Notes: generated by a model from the sequence alone, not told the origin. Shown: positions 16,319-25,783, counted from the first letter of the stretch. The stretch is DNA of 64,000 bases from Pseudomonas sp. PSKL.D1 (GCF_028898945.1 NZ_CP118607.1:930001-994000), one strand, 5' to 3'. Program-made: numbers and translations.

Positions 16319-17177
16319 AACGGTAATCGCCGGGCGTTGCGCCGAATGCCTGGCGGAAGCGGTTGCTGAAATGGCTGGCGCTGGCAAAGCCGCACATCAG
16401 CGCAACCTGGCCCAATGGCAAGTCGCCAACGCGCAGCAGGTGGCAGGCCTGGCGCAGCCTGCGGGCCAGCAGGTATTGGTGGGGAGGCACGCCAAAGCTG
16501 GTGCGGAACATCCGCGCGAAATGGTACTCGGACAAGTTGCAGCGCGCTGCCAGTTCACCCAGGGTGATCGGTTGGTCCAGGTGGGCTTCGATATAGTCCA
16601 CCAGTTGGCGGCGTGCTGACGGCGCCAAACCGCCTTTCAGGCGCAACCCCTGGCGTAACCCCACCTGGCTGAGTACCGCATGGTCGACGATGTCGTGGGC
16701 CAAGGTGCTGGCCAGCAAACGCTCTGCGGGTTCAGCCCAGTCCATCGTGATCAACTGCCGAAAGCGCACGGCCTGTTGCGGGTCGTCGAGAAAGGTTGCT
16801 TCCTGCAACTGCAACTCCCGTGGCTCGCGGTCCAGCAGGCGTACGCAGCCCAGGGCGAACTGCGTCTCGCTGACGTACAGGTGCGCCAGGCGAATCGAAC
16901 CATTCACTACCCAGTTCGACTCATGGCCCGCCGGCATCACGCACAGTTTGTCCGGCGCGCCCTTGTCTGCGGGCTTCTGGCGGCGGTGAGTGCCGGTGCC
17001 GTCGGCGATGTAGCACGACAAGGTATGGTGGCTCGGTGCCTGGTAGTCGCGGGCATCGTCGCGATTGCTCCACAACGCTGCCGCCAGGCCATCCCCCAGG
17101 TGCGCGCTCAGCTCCAGCCGGGCATTGGGGGAGGCGTGCATGGCGTTGAACACTTGCAGGTCGGAAAGTGGGGTCAT
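16302..17177 (-). CDS. AraC-family transcriptional regulator
   Basis: A 291-residue AraC/XylS regulator. The start at 17177 (MTPLSDLQVFNAMHASPN) has AGGA eight bases upstream; the longer frame to 17372 would run into the divergent transporter promoter. The N-terminal half (about 1-180) is a cupin-like sensing domain of unknown ligand; the C-terminal half (about 190-290) is the double helix-turn-helix with QPITLGELAARCNLSEYHFARMF and LPLGQVALMCGFASASHFSNRF followed by FGATPGDYR. The last codons (Ala-Tyr-Arg-Gly-stop) are made from the neighbouring REP element. It is divergent from the DMT exporter gene and may control it; that link is inferred from position only. Confidence 0.87.
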   Translation of the reverse strand: MTPLSDLQVFNAMHASPNARLELSAHLGDGLAAALWSNRDDARDYQAPSHHTLSCYIADGTGTHRRQKPADKGAPDKLCVMPAGHESNWVVNGSIRLAHLYVSETQFALGCVRLLDREPRELQLQEATFLDDPQQAVRFRQLITMDWAEPAERLLASTLAHDIVDHAVLSQVGLRQGLRLKGGLAPSARRQLVDYIEAHLDQPITLGELAARCNLSEYHFARMFRTSFGVPPHQYLLARRLRQACHLLRVGDLPLGQVALMCGFASASHFSNRFRQAFGATPGDYRSAYRG

Positions 17178-17323
17178 GGGCGTGTCCTCTGATGGCCATC
17201 GTACTGCGCCGGTGCTTTGGTGGCAGCCACCTGTGGATGAAAAGCGCAAGTTTGTGCAAGCGCATGGCTGTGGGCGGGTAGAAAACTGGAGGGGTTCAAA
17301 GAAAGGCCCAAGGAACCGCCGCC

Positions 17324-18226
17324 ATGAATCTTTTTCTGTACCTGCTAACCGTCCTGATCTGGGGCACCACATGGATCGCCCTGAAAATGCAACTGGGCGT
17401 GGTCGCCATCCCCGTTTCCATCGTGTACCGATTTGCCTTGGCCGGCCTGATCCTGTTCGCCATCCTGCTGCTCACTCGCCGCTTGCAGCCGATGAACCGG
17501 CGGGGCCACCTGATCTGCCTGGCCCAGGGCTTCTGCCTGTTTTGCGTCAACTTCATGTGCTTTCTCACCGCCAGCCAATGGATCGCCAGCGGCCTGATCG
17601 CCGTGGTGTTCTCGACCGCAACTTTGTGGAATGCCTTGAACGCCAGAGTTTTCTTCGGCCAAAAGATCGCCAGCAATGTGCTTGGCGGTGGCGCGCTGGG
17701 GCTGTTGGGCCTGGGCCTGTTGTTCTGGCCCGAGCTTTCGCACCATGCAGCCAGCCGTGAAACGCTTTACGGCCTGGGCCTGGCGCTGCTGGGCACCTTG
17801 TGTTTTTCGGCGGGCAACATGTTGTCCAGTGTGCAGCAGAAGGCCGGCCTCAAGCCGATGACCACCAACGCCTGGGGCATGGTTTACGGCGCAACGATGC
17901 TGGGGGTGTACTGCCTGGTGAACGGTGTGCCGTTCGCCATGGAGTGGAATGCGCGGTATATCGGCTCGCTGATGTACCTGGTGATTCCAGGCTCGGTGAT
18001 CGGCTTTACCGCCTACCTGACGCTGGTGGGGCGCATGGGGCCGGAACGGGCGGCTTATTGCACGGTCCTGTTCCCGCTGGTGGCGTTGAATGTATCGGCA
18101 TTCGCCGAAGGGTATCAGTGGACGGCACCGGCGTTGTTGGGGCTGGTGGCGGTGATGGCGGGGAATGTGCTGGTGTTTCGTAAGCCAAGGGCCAAGGTGG
18201 GTGGGGGCTTGGTTATGGCCAAGTAG
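17324..18226 (+). CDS. DMT-superfamily (EamA) transporter
   Basis: A 300-residue inner-membrane protein with about ten transmembrane helices arranged as two EamA repeats (first about residues 5-135, second about 155-285). Features include MNLFLYLLTVLIWGTTWIAL at the start, the typical Trp-Gly-Thr-Thr-Trp family motif, and SVIGFTAYLTLVGRMGPERA in the second half. It probably exports a small metabolite or amino acid. The ATG at 17324 follows an AAAGGCCCAAGGAACC stretch that includes a usable AAGGA. It is divergent from the AraC regulator, with 146 bases between them. The substrate is unknown. Confidence 0.85.
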   Translation: MNLFLYLLTVLIWGTTWIALKMQLGVVAIPVSIVYRFALAGLILFAILLLTRRLQPMNRRGHLICLAQGFCLFCVNFMCFLTASQWIASGLIAVVFSTATLWNALNARVFFGQKIASNVLGGGALGLLGLGLLFWPELSHHAASRETLYGLGLALLGTLCFSAGNMLSSVQQKAGLKPMTTNAWGMVYGATMLGVYCLVNGVPFAMEWNARYIGSLMYLVIPGSVIGFTAYLTLVGRMGPERAAYCTVLFPLVALNVSAFAEGYQWTAPALLGLVAVMAGNVLVFRKPRAKVGGGLVMAK

Positions 18227-18235
18227 GTTGATGCT

Positions 18236-18321
18236 GCCTGTGCGGGCCTCTCGCGGATGAATCCGCTCCTACAGGGGCGCGTGTGTAGGAGCGGATTCAT
18301 CCGCGAGACGCCGGCACAGGC
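18236..18321. repeat. REP palindrome pair, ATGAAT-type
   Basis: Inverted REP units GCGGATGAATCCGCTCCTAC with GCCTGTGCGGGCC-type outer arms, in the gap between the convergent transporter and reductase genes, where it can serve as a shared transcript end. Confidence 0.9.
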
Positions 18322-18332
18322 TCACACCGTAA

Positions 18333-19307
18333 TCAGCCTTTCCAAACCTGCGGATTCACCAAATCCCGCGGCCGCTCACCCAGCAGCGCCGCACGCAGGT
18401 TTTCCATCGCCCGGTTGGCCATGGCCTCACGGGTTTCAGCGGTGGCCGAGCCAATGTGCGGCACGGTCAGCGCATTGGGCAGCTTGAACAGCGGCGAGTC
18501 GCTCAGCGGTTCTTTCTCGTACACATCCAGCCCGGCACCGCGAATGGTGCCGTTCTGCAGCGCGTCGATCAGCGCCGCTTCGTCAACCACCGGCCCACGG
18601 GCGATGTTGATCAGGTAAGCGCTCGGTTTCATCAGTTTCAGTTCACGTGCGCTGATCAGTTTGCGCGTGGCGTCCGACAACGGCACCACGATGCACACGA
18701 AATCGGCCTCGGCCAGCAACTGCTCCAGGCTACGGAACTGCGCGCCCAATTCCTGCTCCAGCGCAGGCTTGCGGCTGTTGCCGGCATACAGGATCGGCAT
18801 GTTGAAACCGAAGCGGCCGCGGCGGGCCACGGCGGCGCCGATGTTGCCCATGCCGACGATGCCCAGCGTCTTGCCATGCACATCGCTGCCGAATTGCGCC
18901 GGGCTGACGGTGGCCTGCCATTGGCCGGCCTTGGTCCAGGCGTCCAGTTCGGCAATGCGGCGGGCGCAGCCCATGATCAGCGAAAAGCCTAGGTCGGCGG
19001 TGCTTTCGGTGAGTACGTCGGGGGTGTTGGTCAGGGCGATGCCGCGTTCGTTGAAGTAGTCCACATCGTAGTTGTCGTAGCCCACCGACACGCTGGACAC
19101 CACTTCAAGCCTGGCCGCGCCTTCAAGCTGCGCGCGGCCAAGCTTGCGGCCCACCCCGATCAGGCCGTGGGCCTCGGGCAAGGCTTCGTTGAACTGGGCA
19201 TTGATGTCGCCGAGCTTGGGGTTCGGCAGGATCACGTTGAAGTCTTGCTGCAGGCGTTCGGCCATGGCCGGGGTGATGCGGCTGAAGGCCAGGACGGTCT
19301 TTTTCAT
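18333..19307 (-). CDS. ghrB: 2-ketoaldonate/glyoxylate/hydroxypyruvate reductase (GhrB type)
   Basis: NAD(P)H-dependent D-2-hydroxyacid dehydrogenase of 324 residues that reduces 2-keto acids such as 2-ketogluconate, glyoxylate or hydroxypyruvate in the cytoplasm. The start at 19307 (MKKTVLAFSRITPAM) has AGAGAAG upstream. The nucleotide fold carries LGIVGMGNIGAAVARRGRFG; the catalytic Arg is in INIARGPVVDEAALI, the Glu in DVYEKEPL and the His in VPHIGSATAETR. It is close in length and motifs to E. coli GhrB; the exact preferred substrate is open. It is a stand-alone gene, with REP downstream and a LysR gene behind it reading the same way. Confidence 0.87.
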   Translation of the reverse strand: MKKTVLAFSRITPAMAERLQQDFNVILPNPKLGDINAQFNEALPEAHGLIGVGRKLGRAQLEGAARLEVVSSVSVGYDNYDVDYFNERGIALTNTPDVLTESTADLGFSLIMGCARRIAELDAWTKAGQWQATVSPAQFGSDVHGKTLGIVGMGNIGAAVARRGRFGFNMPILYAGNSRKPALEQELGAQFRSLEQLLAEADFVCIVVPLSDATRKLISARELKLMKPSAYLINIARGPVVDEAALIDALQNGTIRGAGLDVYEKEPLSDSPLFKLPNALTVPHIGSATAETREAMANRAMENLRAALLGERPRDLVNPQVWKG

Positions 19308-19377
19308 CGGGCTTCTCTGCAAGGCGGGTGATGGTTAGCAACCTACCATTGTCCGCCACCGCCTTGCAGCAGCTTTT

Positions 19378-20325
19378 TCAGTTCGCGATCAGCAGTTCGT
19401 GAGTTTTCAGGTCTGCCTCATGGGCCGCAAGAATCTCTGGCAGCGAATTGCGCAGGTACTCGACCCAGGTCTTGATCTTGGCATCCAGGTACTGCCGGGA
19501 CGGGTAGATCGCGTACAGGTTCAGCTCCTGCAGGCGGTATTCAGGCAATACCCGCACCAGGCTGCCGTCGCGCAACCCGTCGATGGCCGAATAGATCGGC
19601 AACACGCCCATGCCCATGCCGCTGCGAATCGCGGTTTTCATGGCATCCGCCGAGTTCACCTGGAAAGGCGAGGTGGTGATGTTCACCAGCTCCTGGCCTT
19701 CCGGGCCGTCGAACAGCCATTTCTCCAGCGGGATCACCGGGCTGACCATGCGCAGGCACGAATGCTGAAGCAGGTCGATCGGCTTGTGGGCAAAGCCATG
19801 TTTGGCCACGTAGTCCGGGGATGCGCAGACGATGCTGTAGGTGATGCCCAGGCGTTGGGACACGAAGCCCGAATCCGGCAGCTCGGTGGCCAGCACGATG
19901 GACACGTCGTAACCCTCGTCCAGCAGGTCGGGCACGCGGTTGGCCATGGTCAGGTCGAATGTCACGTCCGGGTGCGACTCGCGGTAGCGGGCGATGGCGT
20001 CCACCACGAAGTGCTGGCCCACGCCGGTCATCGAGTGCACCTTCAGTTGCCCGGCGGGGCGGGCGTGGGCATCGCTGGCTTCGGCTTCGGCCTCTTCCAC
20101 GTAAGTGAGGATCTGCTCGCAGCGCATCAGGTAACGCTTGCCCGCTTCGGTCAGGGCGATGCGCCGGGTGGTGCGGTTGAGCAGCCGGGTTTGCAGATGG
20201 GCTTCCAGGTTGGAGACTGCCCGCGATACGTTCGCGGTGGTCGTATCCAGTTGCACAGCGGCAGCCGTGAAGCTGCCAAGTTGGGCAACGCAACTGAAAG
20301 CACGCATGTTTTGCAGGGTGTCCAT
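19378..20325 (-). CDS. LysR-family regulator divergent from the FUSC efflux operon
   Basis: A 315-residue LysR regulator. The N-terminal winged helix-turn-helix (about 1-60) reads MDTLQNMRAFSCVAQLGSFTAAAVQLDTTTANVSRAVSNLEAHL, followed by a ligand-binding domain (about 90-295). It is divergent from the efflux operon at 20517 with 191 bases between, the usual geometry for a LysR activator of an adjacent operon; in E. coli the similar aaeXAB operon is governed by AaeR. The inducer is probably an aromatic or other organic acid if the parallel holds. The intergenic region contains no box that I could assign with confidence. Confidence 0.87.
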   Translation of the reverse strand: MDTLQNMRAFSCVAQLGSFTAAAVQLDTTTANVSRAVSNLEAHLQTRLLNRTTRRIALTEAGKRYLMRCEQILTYVEEAEAEASDAHARPAGQLKVHSMTGVGQHFVVDAIARYRESHPDVTFDLTMANRVPDLLDEGYDVSIVLATELPDSGFVSQRLGITYSIVCASPDYVAKHGFAHKPIDLLQHSCLRMVSPVIPLEKWLFDGPEGQELVNITTSPFQVNSADAMKTAIRSGMGMGVLPIYSAIDGLRDGSLVRVLPEYRLQELNLYAIYPSRQYLDAKIKTWVEYLRNSLPEILAAHEADLKTHELLIAN

Positions 20326-20516
20326 GGGTCACTCTCGATCTAGAGGACAAAATTGTGTCACGAAGTAACGGCGAAGGTGTATGAATTCGCCTTCGACCAA
20401 AGGCGGATTATCGCTGTTTCGGTAACAAAGATTCGCAGGAATGTGTGCTTATCGCCAGTGCGGCAGCCCCCTAGAATTGCCCGGCCCCTCCACCTCTTCC
20501 TCGGGAAATCGCAGCT

Positions 20517-22046
20517 GTGCCGCGTCGCATTATCAGAGCGCTCCATGCGTTCAGTGCCTGTGCCCTTAGTCTTACCTTGAGCGGCTGTATCGGAACCTGG
20601 GGCATTGCCCCGCAAAGCAAGACGCTGCCAGCCAATGATCTGACCCCTGACGCGGCCATTCGCGAGGCTGCCAGTGACGCCCATTGGCCCGAACAGCAGT
20701 GGTGGCATGCCTATGGCGACCCGCAGCTGGACCGCTGGCTTGCCCTGGCTGTGGCCGGTAGCCCAAGCCTGGCCATGGCGGCAGCGCGCGTGCGCGAGGC
20801 CAAGGCCATGGCCGGTGTGGTTGAATCGGCCGAAAAGCTGCAGGCTAACGGTGACGCAACGCTTAAACGCCACAATTGGCCAGAGGACCAATTTTACGGC
20901 CCTGGCGCGCTGTCGGGCGCCAACACTTGGGACAACAACGCCGCCATTGGCTTCAGTTACGCCCTGGACCTGTGGGGCCGTGAGCGCAACGCCAGCGAAC
21001 AGGCAGTGGACCAAGCGCATATGAGCGTGGCCGAGGCTCGCCAGGCACAGCTCGAACTGCAAAGCAACGTGGTGCGTGCCTACATCCAGTTGAGCCTGCA
21101 TTTTGCCCAGCGCGATATCGTCAAGGCCGAGCTTGAGCAGCAGGAGCAGATCGTGGCTTTGGCCAAGCGCCGCCTGCAGGGTGGCATTGGCACTCACTTC
21201 GAGGTCAGCCAGGCCGAGGCGCCGCTGCCCGAAACCCATCGCCAGCTCGACAGCCTGAATGAAGAGATCGCCCTGGCCCGCAACCAGTTGGCAGCGTTGG
21301 CGGGCAAAGGGCCGGGGGAGGGCGCCCAGCTGCAGCGGCCAAGCCTGGCGTTGGCGGCTCCGCTGAAATTGCCTTCGAACCTGCCCGCCGAACTGGTTGG
21401 CCAGCGGCCTGATGTGGTTGCCAGCCGCTGGCAGGTTGCGGCACAGGCCCGTGGCATCGATGTGGCCCACGCCGGCTTCTTCCCCAATGTCGACCTGGTT
21501 GGCAGTCTTGGCTTCATGGCCACTGGCGGCGGCCCGCTGGAGTTCCTCACCGGGCGCAAGTTCAATTACAACGTAGGCCCGGCCATCAGCCTGCCTATCT
21601 TCGACGGTGGCCGCCTGCGCTCGCAACTGGGCGCGGCTTCGGCCAGCTACGACGTGGCCGTGGCGCGTTACAACCAGACGGTGGTCGGTGCGCTGAAGAA
21701 CATTTCCGACCAGTTGATTCGCCGTGAGTCGATGAAGGAGCAGGCGCATTTCGCCGCCGAATCCGTGGCTGCCGCGCAAAAAACCTACGACATCGCCACG
21801 GTCGCCTTCCAGCGTGGCCTGACCGACTACCTCAACGTGCTCAACGCGCAGACTTTGCTGTTTCGCCAGCAGCAGATCCAGCAACAGGTGCAGGCTGCGC
21901 GGCTGATTGCCCATGCCGAGCTGATAACTGCCCTTGGCGGCGGTTTGCAGGCTGGCAAGGATGTACCGGGCGAAGAGCGCCAGGCCGCACCGAAAACCCC
22001 GGCGGCCCTGGCCGTGTTCGACCGTAAGCCGGACCACGCCGAATGA
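20517..22046 (+). CDS. Outer-membrane efflux lipoprotein, NodT/OprM family
   Basis: Outer-membrane factor of a tripartite exporter, 509 residues. The start is GTG at 20517; the signal peptide ends in a lipobox (LTLSGC, Cys near residue 23), so it is a lipid-anchored channel. The two OEP repeats are visible, each with long helices: FSYALDLWGRERNASEQAVDQAH in the first and ISLPIFDGGRLRSQLGAASASY in the second. The C-terminus has TVAFQRGLTDYLNVLNAQTLLF. No strong Shine-Dalgarno precedes the GTG, so the start is uncertain by a few codons. Its stop overlaps the FUSC gene by four bases. It belongs to the OMF-FUSC-DUF1656-HlyD operon. Confidence 0.88.
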   Translation: MPRRIIRALHAFSACALSLTLSGCIGTWGIAPQSKTLPANDLTPDAAIREAASDAHWPEQQWWHAYGDPQLDRWLALAVAGSPSLAMAAARVREAKAMAGVVESAEKLQANGDATLKRHNWPEDQFYGPGALSGANTWDNNAAIGFSYALDLWGRERNASEQAVDQAHMSVAEARQAQLELQSNVVRAYIQLSLHFAQRDIVKAELEQQEQIVALAKRRLQGGIGTHFEVSQAEAPLPETHRQLDSLNEEIALARNQLAALAGKGPGEGAQLQRPSLALAAPLKLPSNLPAELVGQRPDVVASRWQVAAQARGIDVAHAGFFPNVDLVGSLGFMATGGGPLEFLTGRKFNYNVGPAISLPIFDGGRLRSQLGAASASYDVAVARYNQTVVGALKNISDQLIRRESMKEQAHFAAESVAAAQKTYDIATVAFQRGLTDYLNVLNAQTLLFRQQQIQQQVQAARLIAHAELITALGGGLQAGKDVPGEERQAAPKTPAALAVFDRKPDHAE

Positions 22047-24220
22047 GTACATCAAGCCTGCCCCTGCGCTGGCTGCAAAGCCTGGAATGGCGCCGGGGCT
22101 TTTTTGCCTGGGCACGCACCGACGGCGTGACCTGGGTGTACATCTTCAAGGTGCTGGCCGCCGCGTTCATCACCCTGTGGCTGGCCATGCGCCTGGAACT
22201 GCCGCAACCGCGCACGGCGATGATCACCGTGTTCATCGTCATGCAGCCGCAAAGCGGCCATGTGTTCGCCAAAAGTTTCTATCGGGTGCTTGGCACGTTG
22301 GCCGGCTCGGCAATGATGGTGGCGCTGATTGCCATCTTCCCGCAGAACACGGAGCTGTTCCTGCCCAGCCTGGCGCTGTGGGTGGGCCTGTGCTCGGCCG
22401 GGGCCATGCGCTACCGCACTTTCCGCGCCTACGGCTTCGTGCTGGCGGGCTACACGGCGGCGATGATCGGCCTGCCGGTGCTGGAACATCCGGACCAAGC
22501 CTTCATGGCCGCGGTATGGCGGGTGCTGGAGATTGCCTTGGGCATTCTCGTCTCGACCTTCGTCAGCGCCGCGATCCTGCCGCAATCCGCGAGTGCAGCC
22601 ATGCGCAACGCCTTGTACCAGCGCTTTGGCGTGTTCGCCGGTGTGGTGGTGGAGGCCTTGCGCGGCGACAGCCAGCGCGATCGTTTCGAAAGCAGCAACG
22701 TGCGTTTCGTGGCCGAAGCCGTCGGCCTGGAAAGCTTGCGCAACGTCACCGCCTTCGAAGACCCGCACATGCGCCGGCGCTCTGGCCGGCTGGTGCGCAT
22801 GAACAGCGAGTTCATGGCCATCACTACCCGCTTCAACGCCTTGCACCGCTTGCTTGAGCGCCTGCGCGCACGTGGCCCGTTGCAGATCGTCGGGGCCATC
22901 GAGCCGGGCATCAACACGTTGATCGAGCTGCTCGAACCCTATGTTGGTCGGGCATTGACCGATGCCGACGCCTTGCGCCTTACCCTGGAACTGGGTGCGT
23001 ACAAAGAGGGCCTGCAAACCCTGGTGCGCAGCCTGCGTGCCGACTACATGGCGACTGACCCCAGCGAGGCCGACCTGCTGGACTTCCACACGGCATTCGA
23101 ACTGCTGTACCGCTTCGTCGACGAGATGTACAGCTATGCCGAAACCCACGCTTCACTGGCCGTACACAGGCATGAGCGTGAGCAGTGGGACGAGCCTTAT
23201 GTGGCGCAAACCAGTTGGCTGGTATCGCTTGCCGCAGGCGTACGCGCCTCGGCGGTGCTGTTGCTGTTGGGCAGCTACTGGCTGATCAGCGACTGGCCAA
23301 GCGGGGCCATGATGACTCTGATCGCCACCGTTACCGTAGGCTTGTCGGCGGCCTCGCCAAACCCCAAGCGCATGTCGTTCCAGATGGCTTGCGGCACTGC
23401 TGCCGGTGCCTTTGTCGGGTTCTTCGAAACCTTCTTCGTGTTCCCGTGGATCGACGGCTTCCCGCTGTTGTGCATGGTGCTGGCACCGGTGTTCGTGCTC
23501 GGCGCATTCCTGGCCTCGCGCCCGGCTTACGCCGGTTACGGCCTGGGTTTGCTGGTGTTCTTTGCCATTGGTTCGGTGCCCAATAACCTCACGGTGTACA
23601 ACCCTTACACCTTCATCAATGACTACATCGGCATGGTCATCGGCATGTTCGTGTGCGCCGCCGCCGGGGCGATCATCCTGCCGCCCAACAGCCGTTGGCT
23701 GTGGAGCCGCCTGGAGCAGGAGCTGCGCGAGCAGGTGCTGTTTGCCATCAGCGGGCGGCTGCGGGGCCTGGGTTCGGCCTTTGAAAGCCGTACCCGCGAC
23801 CTGCTGCACCAGGCGTATGGCCTGGCGGCGGGCAAGCCGCAGGTGCAGAGCCAGTTGATGGGCTGGATGTTCACGGTGCTGGAAATCGGCCACGCGGTCA
23901 TCGAGTTGCGCAAGGAGCAGGCCCGTGCGCCGATCCACCCTGCCTACGCCGAGTCGCAGCCATGGCGCCAGGCCATCCGGGTCATGGGCCGCGCGCTGGC
24001 GCGGCTGTTCCTGCAGCCCAGTGCCAGCAACCACGAGCGTGCATTGGTGGCGGTAGACCATGCCATCGCCCGCGTGCAGGCCACCGACGAACCTTTCGCC
24101 CGGCATTTCGACACCTCCGTGCTGCGCCGCGCCCAGAGTTACCTGCACTTCATTCGTTCTTCCCTGCTCGACCCACAGTCGCCACTGGCCCCGGCGAAAG
24201 GATTGCAACATGCCCCGTGA
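22043..24220 (+). CDS. FUSC-family (fusaric acid resistance/AaeB-like) inner-membrane transporter
   Basis: A 725-residue pump component with two groups of transmembrane helices (about residues 30-180 and 395-545), separated and followed by cytoplasmic domains, the FUSC/AaeB layout. Motifs include AMITVFIVMQPQSGHVFAKSFYRVLGT in the first group and the repeated ASRPAYAGYGLGLLVFF region in the second. Relatives export aromatic carboxylic acids and fusaric acid. It overlaps the OMF gene by four bases and the DUF1656 gene by 11, so the operon is tightly coupled. The HlyD-type adaptor at 24421 should connect it to the outer-membrane factor. The exported compound is not known. Confidence 0.88.
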   Translation: MSTSSLPLRWLQSLEWRRGFFAWARTDGVTWVYIFKVLAAAFITLWLAMRLELPQPRTAMITVFIVMQPQSGHVFAKSFYRVLGTLAGSAMMVALIAIFPQNTELFLPSLALWVGLCSAGAMRYRTFRAYGFVLAGYTAAMIGLPVLEHPDQAFMAAVWRVLEIALGILVSTFVSAAILPQSASAAMRNALYQRFGVFAGVVVEALRGDSQRDRFESSNVRFVAEAVGLESLRNVTAFEDPHMRRRSGRLVRMNSEFMAITTRFNALHRLLERLRARGPLQIVGAIEPGINTLIELLEPYVGRALTDADALRLTLELGAYKEGLQTLVRSLRADYMATDPSEADLLDFHTAFELLYRFVDEMYSYAETHASLAVHRHEREQWDEPYVAQTSWLVSLAAGVRASAVLLLLGSYWLISDWPSGAMMTLIATVTVGLSAASPNPKRMSFQMACGTAAGAFVGFFETFFVFPWIDGFPLLCMVLAPVFVLGAFLASRPAYAGYGLGLLVFFAIGSVPNNLTVYNPYTFINDYIGMVIGMFVCAAAGAIILPPNSRWLWSRLEQELREQVLFAISGRLRGLGSAFESRTRDLLHQAYGLAAGKPQVQSQLMGWMFTVLEIGHAVIELRKEQARAPIHPAYAESQPWRQAIRVMGRALARLFLQPSASNHERALVAVDHAIARVQATDEPFARHFDTSVLRRAQSYLHFIRSSLLDPQSPLAPAKGLQHAP

Positions 24221-24410
24221 AATCGCCTTCCATGGCGTGTACATGCCCACCATGACTTTGATGTTCCTGTTCGCCCTGGGCCTGGCCTGGGGCCTGGACC
24301 GGTTCATTGCCAGCCATGATGGCTACCGCTTCTTCTGGCACCCGGCGCTGCTGCGCCTTTCCTTGTTCGTCTGCCTGTTCGGCGCCCTGGCGCTGTCGCT
24401 CTACTGGTGA
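24210..24410 (+). CDS. DUF1656 (AaeX-like) small membrane protein
   Basis: A 66-residue protein, MPREIAFHGVYMPTMTLMFL followed by two hydrophobic helices and ending in LSLYW. It matches the DUF1656/AaeX family, a small inner-membrane partner always found between FUSC and HlyD genes. The start lies inside the end of the FUSC gene; the gap to the adaptor is ten bases. Its role is unknown, presumably as a subunit or stabiliser of the pump. The longer in-frame reading from 24060 would lie wholly within the FUSC gene and is rejected. Confidence 0.85.
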   Translation: MPREIAFHGVYMPTMTLMFLFALGLAWGLDRFIASHDGYRFFWHPALLRLSLFVCLFGALALSLYW

Positions 24411-24420
24411 GAATCCCTCG

Positions 24421-25281
24421 ATGAAAAAGTTCTTCAGCCTGATCGCCACCTTGCTGGTGCTGGCCGCTGCCGTGGTGATCGGCCACCAGTTGTGGAAGCA
24501 CTACATGACCACACCCTGGACCCGCGATGGCCGCGTGCGTGCCGACATTATCAACGTCGCCGCCGATGTGCCGGGCTATGTGGTGGATGTGCCGGTCAAG
24601 GACAACCAGCGGGTGAAGAAGGGCGATTTGCTGATCCAGATCGACCCCGAGCACTATCAACTGGCCGTCGACCAGGCCAAGGCGCTGGTCGCTTCGCGCA
24701 AGGCCACCTGGGAGATGCGCAAGGTCAACGCCAGGCGCCGTGCCGACCTGGACAACCTGGTCATTTCGAAAGAAAACCGCGACGACGCCAGCAACATCGC
24801 CAACTCGGCCCTGGCTGATTACCAGCAGGCCCAGGCGCAGTTGGCAGCCGCCGAGCTCAACCTCAAACGCACCCACATCGTCGCCACGGTGGACGGCTAC
24901 GTGACCAACCTGAACATCCACAAGGGCGATTACGCGCGCACGGGTGAGGCGGTGATGGCGGTGGTCGATGAAAACTCGTTCTGGGTGTATGGCTTCTTCG
25001 AGGAGACCAAACTGCCCCACGTGAAAGTGGGTGACCGGGCCGAACTCGAAATGATGAGCGGCGAGCGCATCAAGGGGCATGTCGAGAGCATTGCCCGGGG
25101 CATTTACGACCGCGACAACCCGCAGAGCCGGGAGCTGATTGCCGATGTGAACCCGACCTTCAACTGGGTGCGGCTGGCGCAGCGGGTGCCAGTGCGGATT
25201 CACATCGATGAAGTGCCGGAAGGGTTTTTGCTGGCGGCGGGGACGACGTGCACGGTGGTGGTGAAGCCGAGCGAGGGTTGA
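24421..25281 (+). CDS. HlyD-family periplasmic adaptor (AaeA/EmrA-like)
   Basis: A 286-residue membrane-fusion protein linking the FUSC pump to the outer-membrane channel. It has an N-terminal anchor (MKKFFSLIATLLVLAAAVVIGHQLW), a biotinyl-lipoyl half-motif (NVAADVPGYVVDVPVKDNQRVKKGDLLIQID), a short coiled-coil hairpin (about 80-140), the second lipoyl half (THIVATVDGYVTNLNIHKGDYARTGEAVMAVVD) and a beta-barrel domain (FWVYGFFEETKLPHVKVGDRAEL). The ATG at 24421 follows TGAGAATCCCTCG, a weak site, so it may depend on coupling to the gene before it. It is the last gene of the operon. Confidence 0.88.
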   Translation: MKKFFSLIATLLVLAAAVVIGHQLWKHYMTTPWTRDGRVRADIINVAADVPGYVVDVPVKDNQRVKKGDLLIQIDPEHYQLAVDQAKALVASRKATWEMRKVNARRRADLDNLVISKENRDDASNIANSALADYQQAQAQLAAAELNLKRTHIVATVDGYVTNLNIHKGDYARTGEAVMAVVDENSFWVYGFFEETKLPHVKVGDRAELEMMSGERIKGHVESIARGIYDRDNPQSRELIADVNPTFNWVRLAQRVPVRIHIDEVPEGFLLAAGTTCTVVVKPSEG

Positions 25282-25336
25282 TCGGCGCTGACCCCTGCTT
25301 CGCGGCGTCGCTCAGCACTACACGGCAGACAGGCGG

Positions 25337-25783
25337 TCAAGCAGCCCCTACCAACACCGGCACTTTAACTCGATCAATCACTTTTGCGCTGATCGAAGGG
25401 TCTAGCAACCGCCCTAACCGCGACAGGTGGCGGTGGCCCATGATGATCAGTTCGCAGTTCAGGGCCTGTGCTTTGCTCACAATTGCCTCTACGGGCTGGC
25501 CGGCCAGCATGCAGCCCTGGCTGTTGAACCCGGCCTGTTGCAGCGCTTGTACGGCATCGGCCACGGCTTGTTCACCCAGGCGCTGTTCTTCGCAGGCAGC
25601 GGGGTATTGCTCAAGTTCTTCGGCAGTGTAGGGGGCGGGTTGTTCGTGCACGGCGAAGGTGGCGTCGATGGCCAGCAATACGTGCAGTTGGTGTTCATCG
25701 GGGTTGCAGTAGCGACGGGCCAAGGCGAGCAGGGCGGTGGTAGCAGGGGAGGCGTCGATGGCGATCAGGACGGGGGTGGGCAT
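25337..25783 (-). CDS. Universal stress protein (UspA family)
   Basis: A 148-residue single-domain Usp protein. It starts MPTPVLIAIDASPATTALLALA with AAGGA seven bases before the ATG, and ends with the nucleotide-binding pattern IIMGHRHLSRLGRLLDPSISAKVIDRVKVPVLV (the G-2X-G-9X-S loop). Such proteins accumulate under starvation or oxidative stress and bind ATP. It is convergent with the efflux operon and followed on its 5' side by a REP element. Its target is unknown. Confidence 0.87.
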   Translation of the reverse strand: MPTPVLIAIDASPATTALLALARRYCNPDEHQLHVLLAIDATFAVHEQPAPYTAEELEQYPAACEEQRLGEQAVADAVQALQQAGFNSQGCMLAGQPVEAIVSKAQALNCELIIMGHRHLSRLGRLLDPSISAKVIDRVKVPVLVGAA

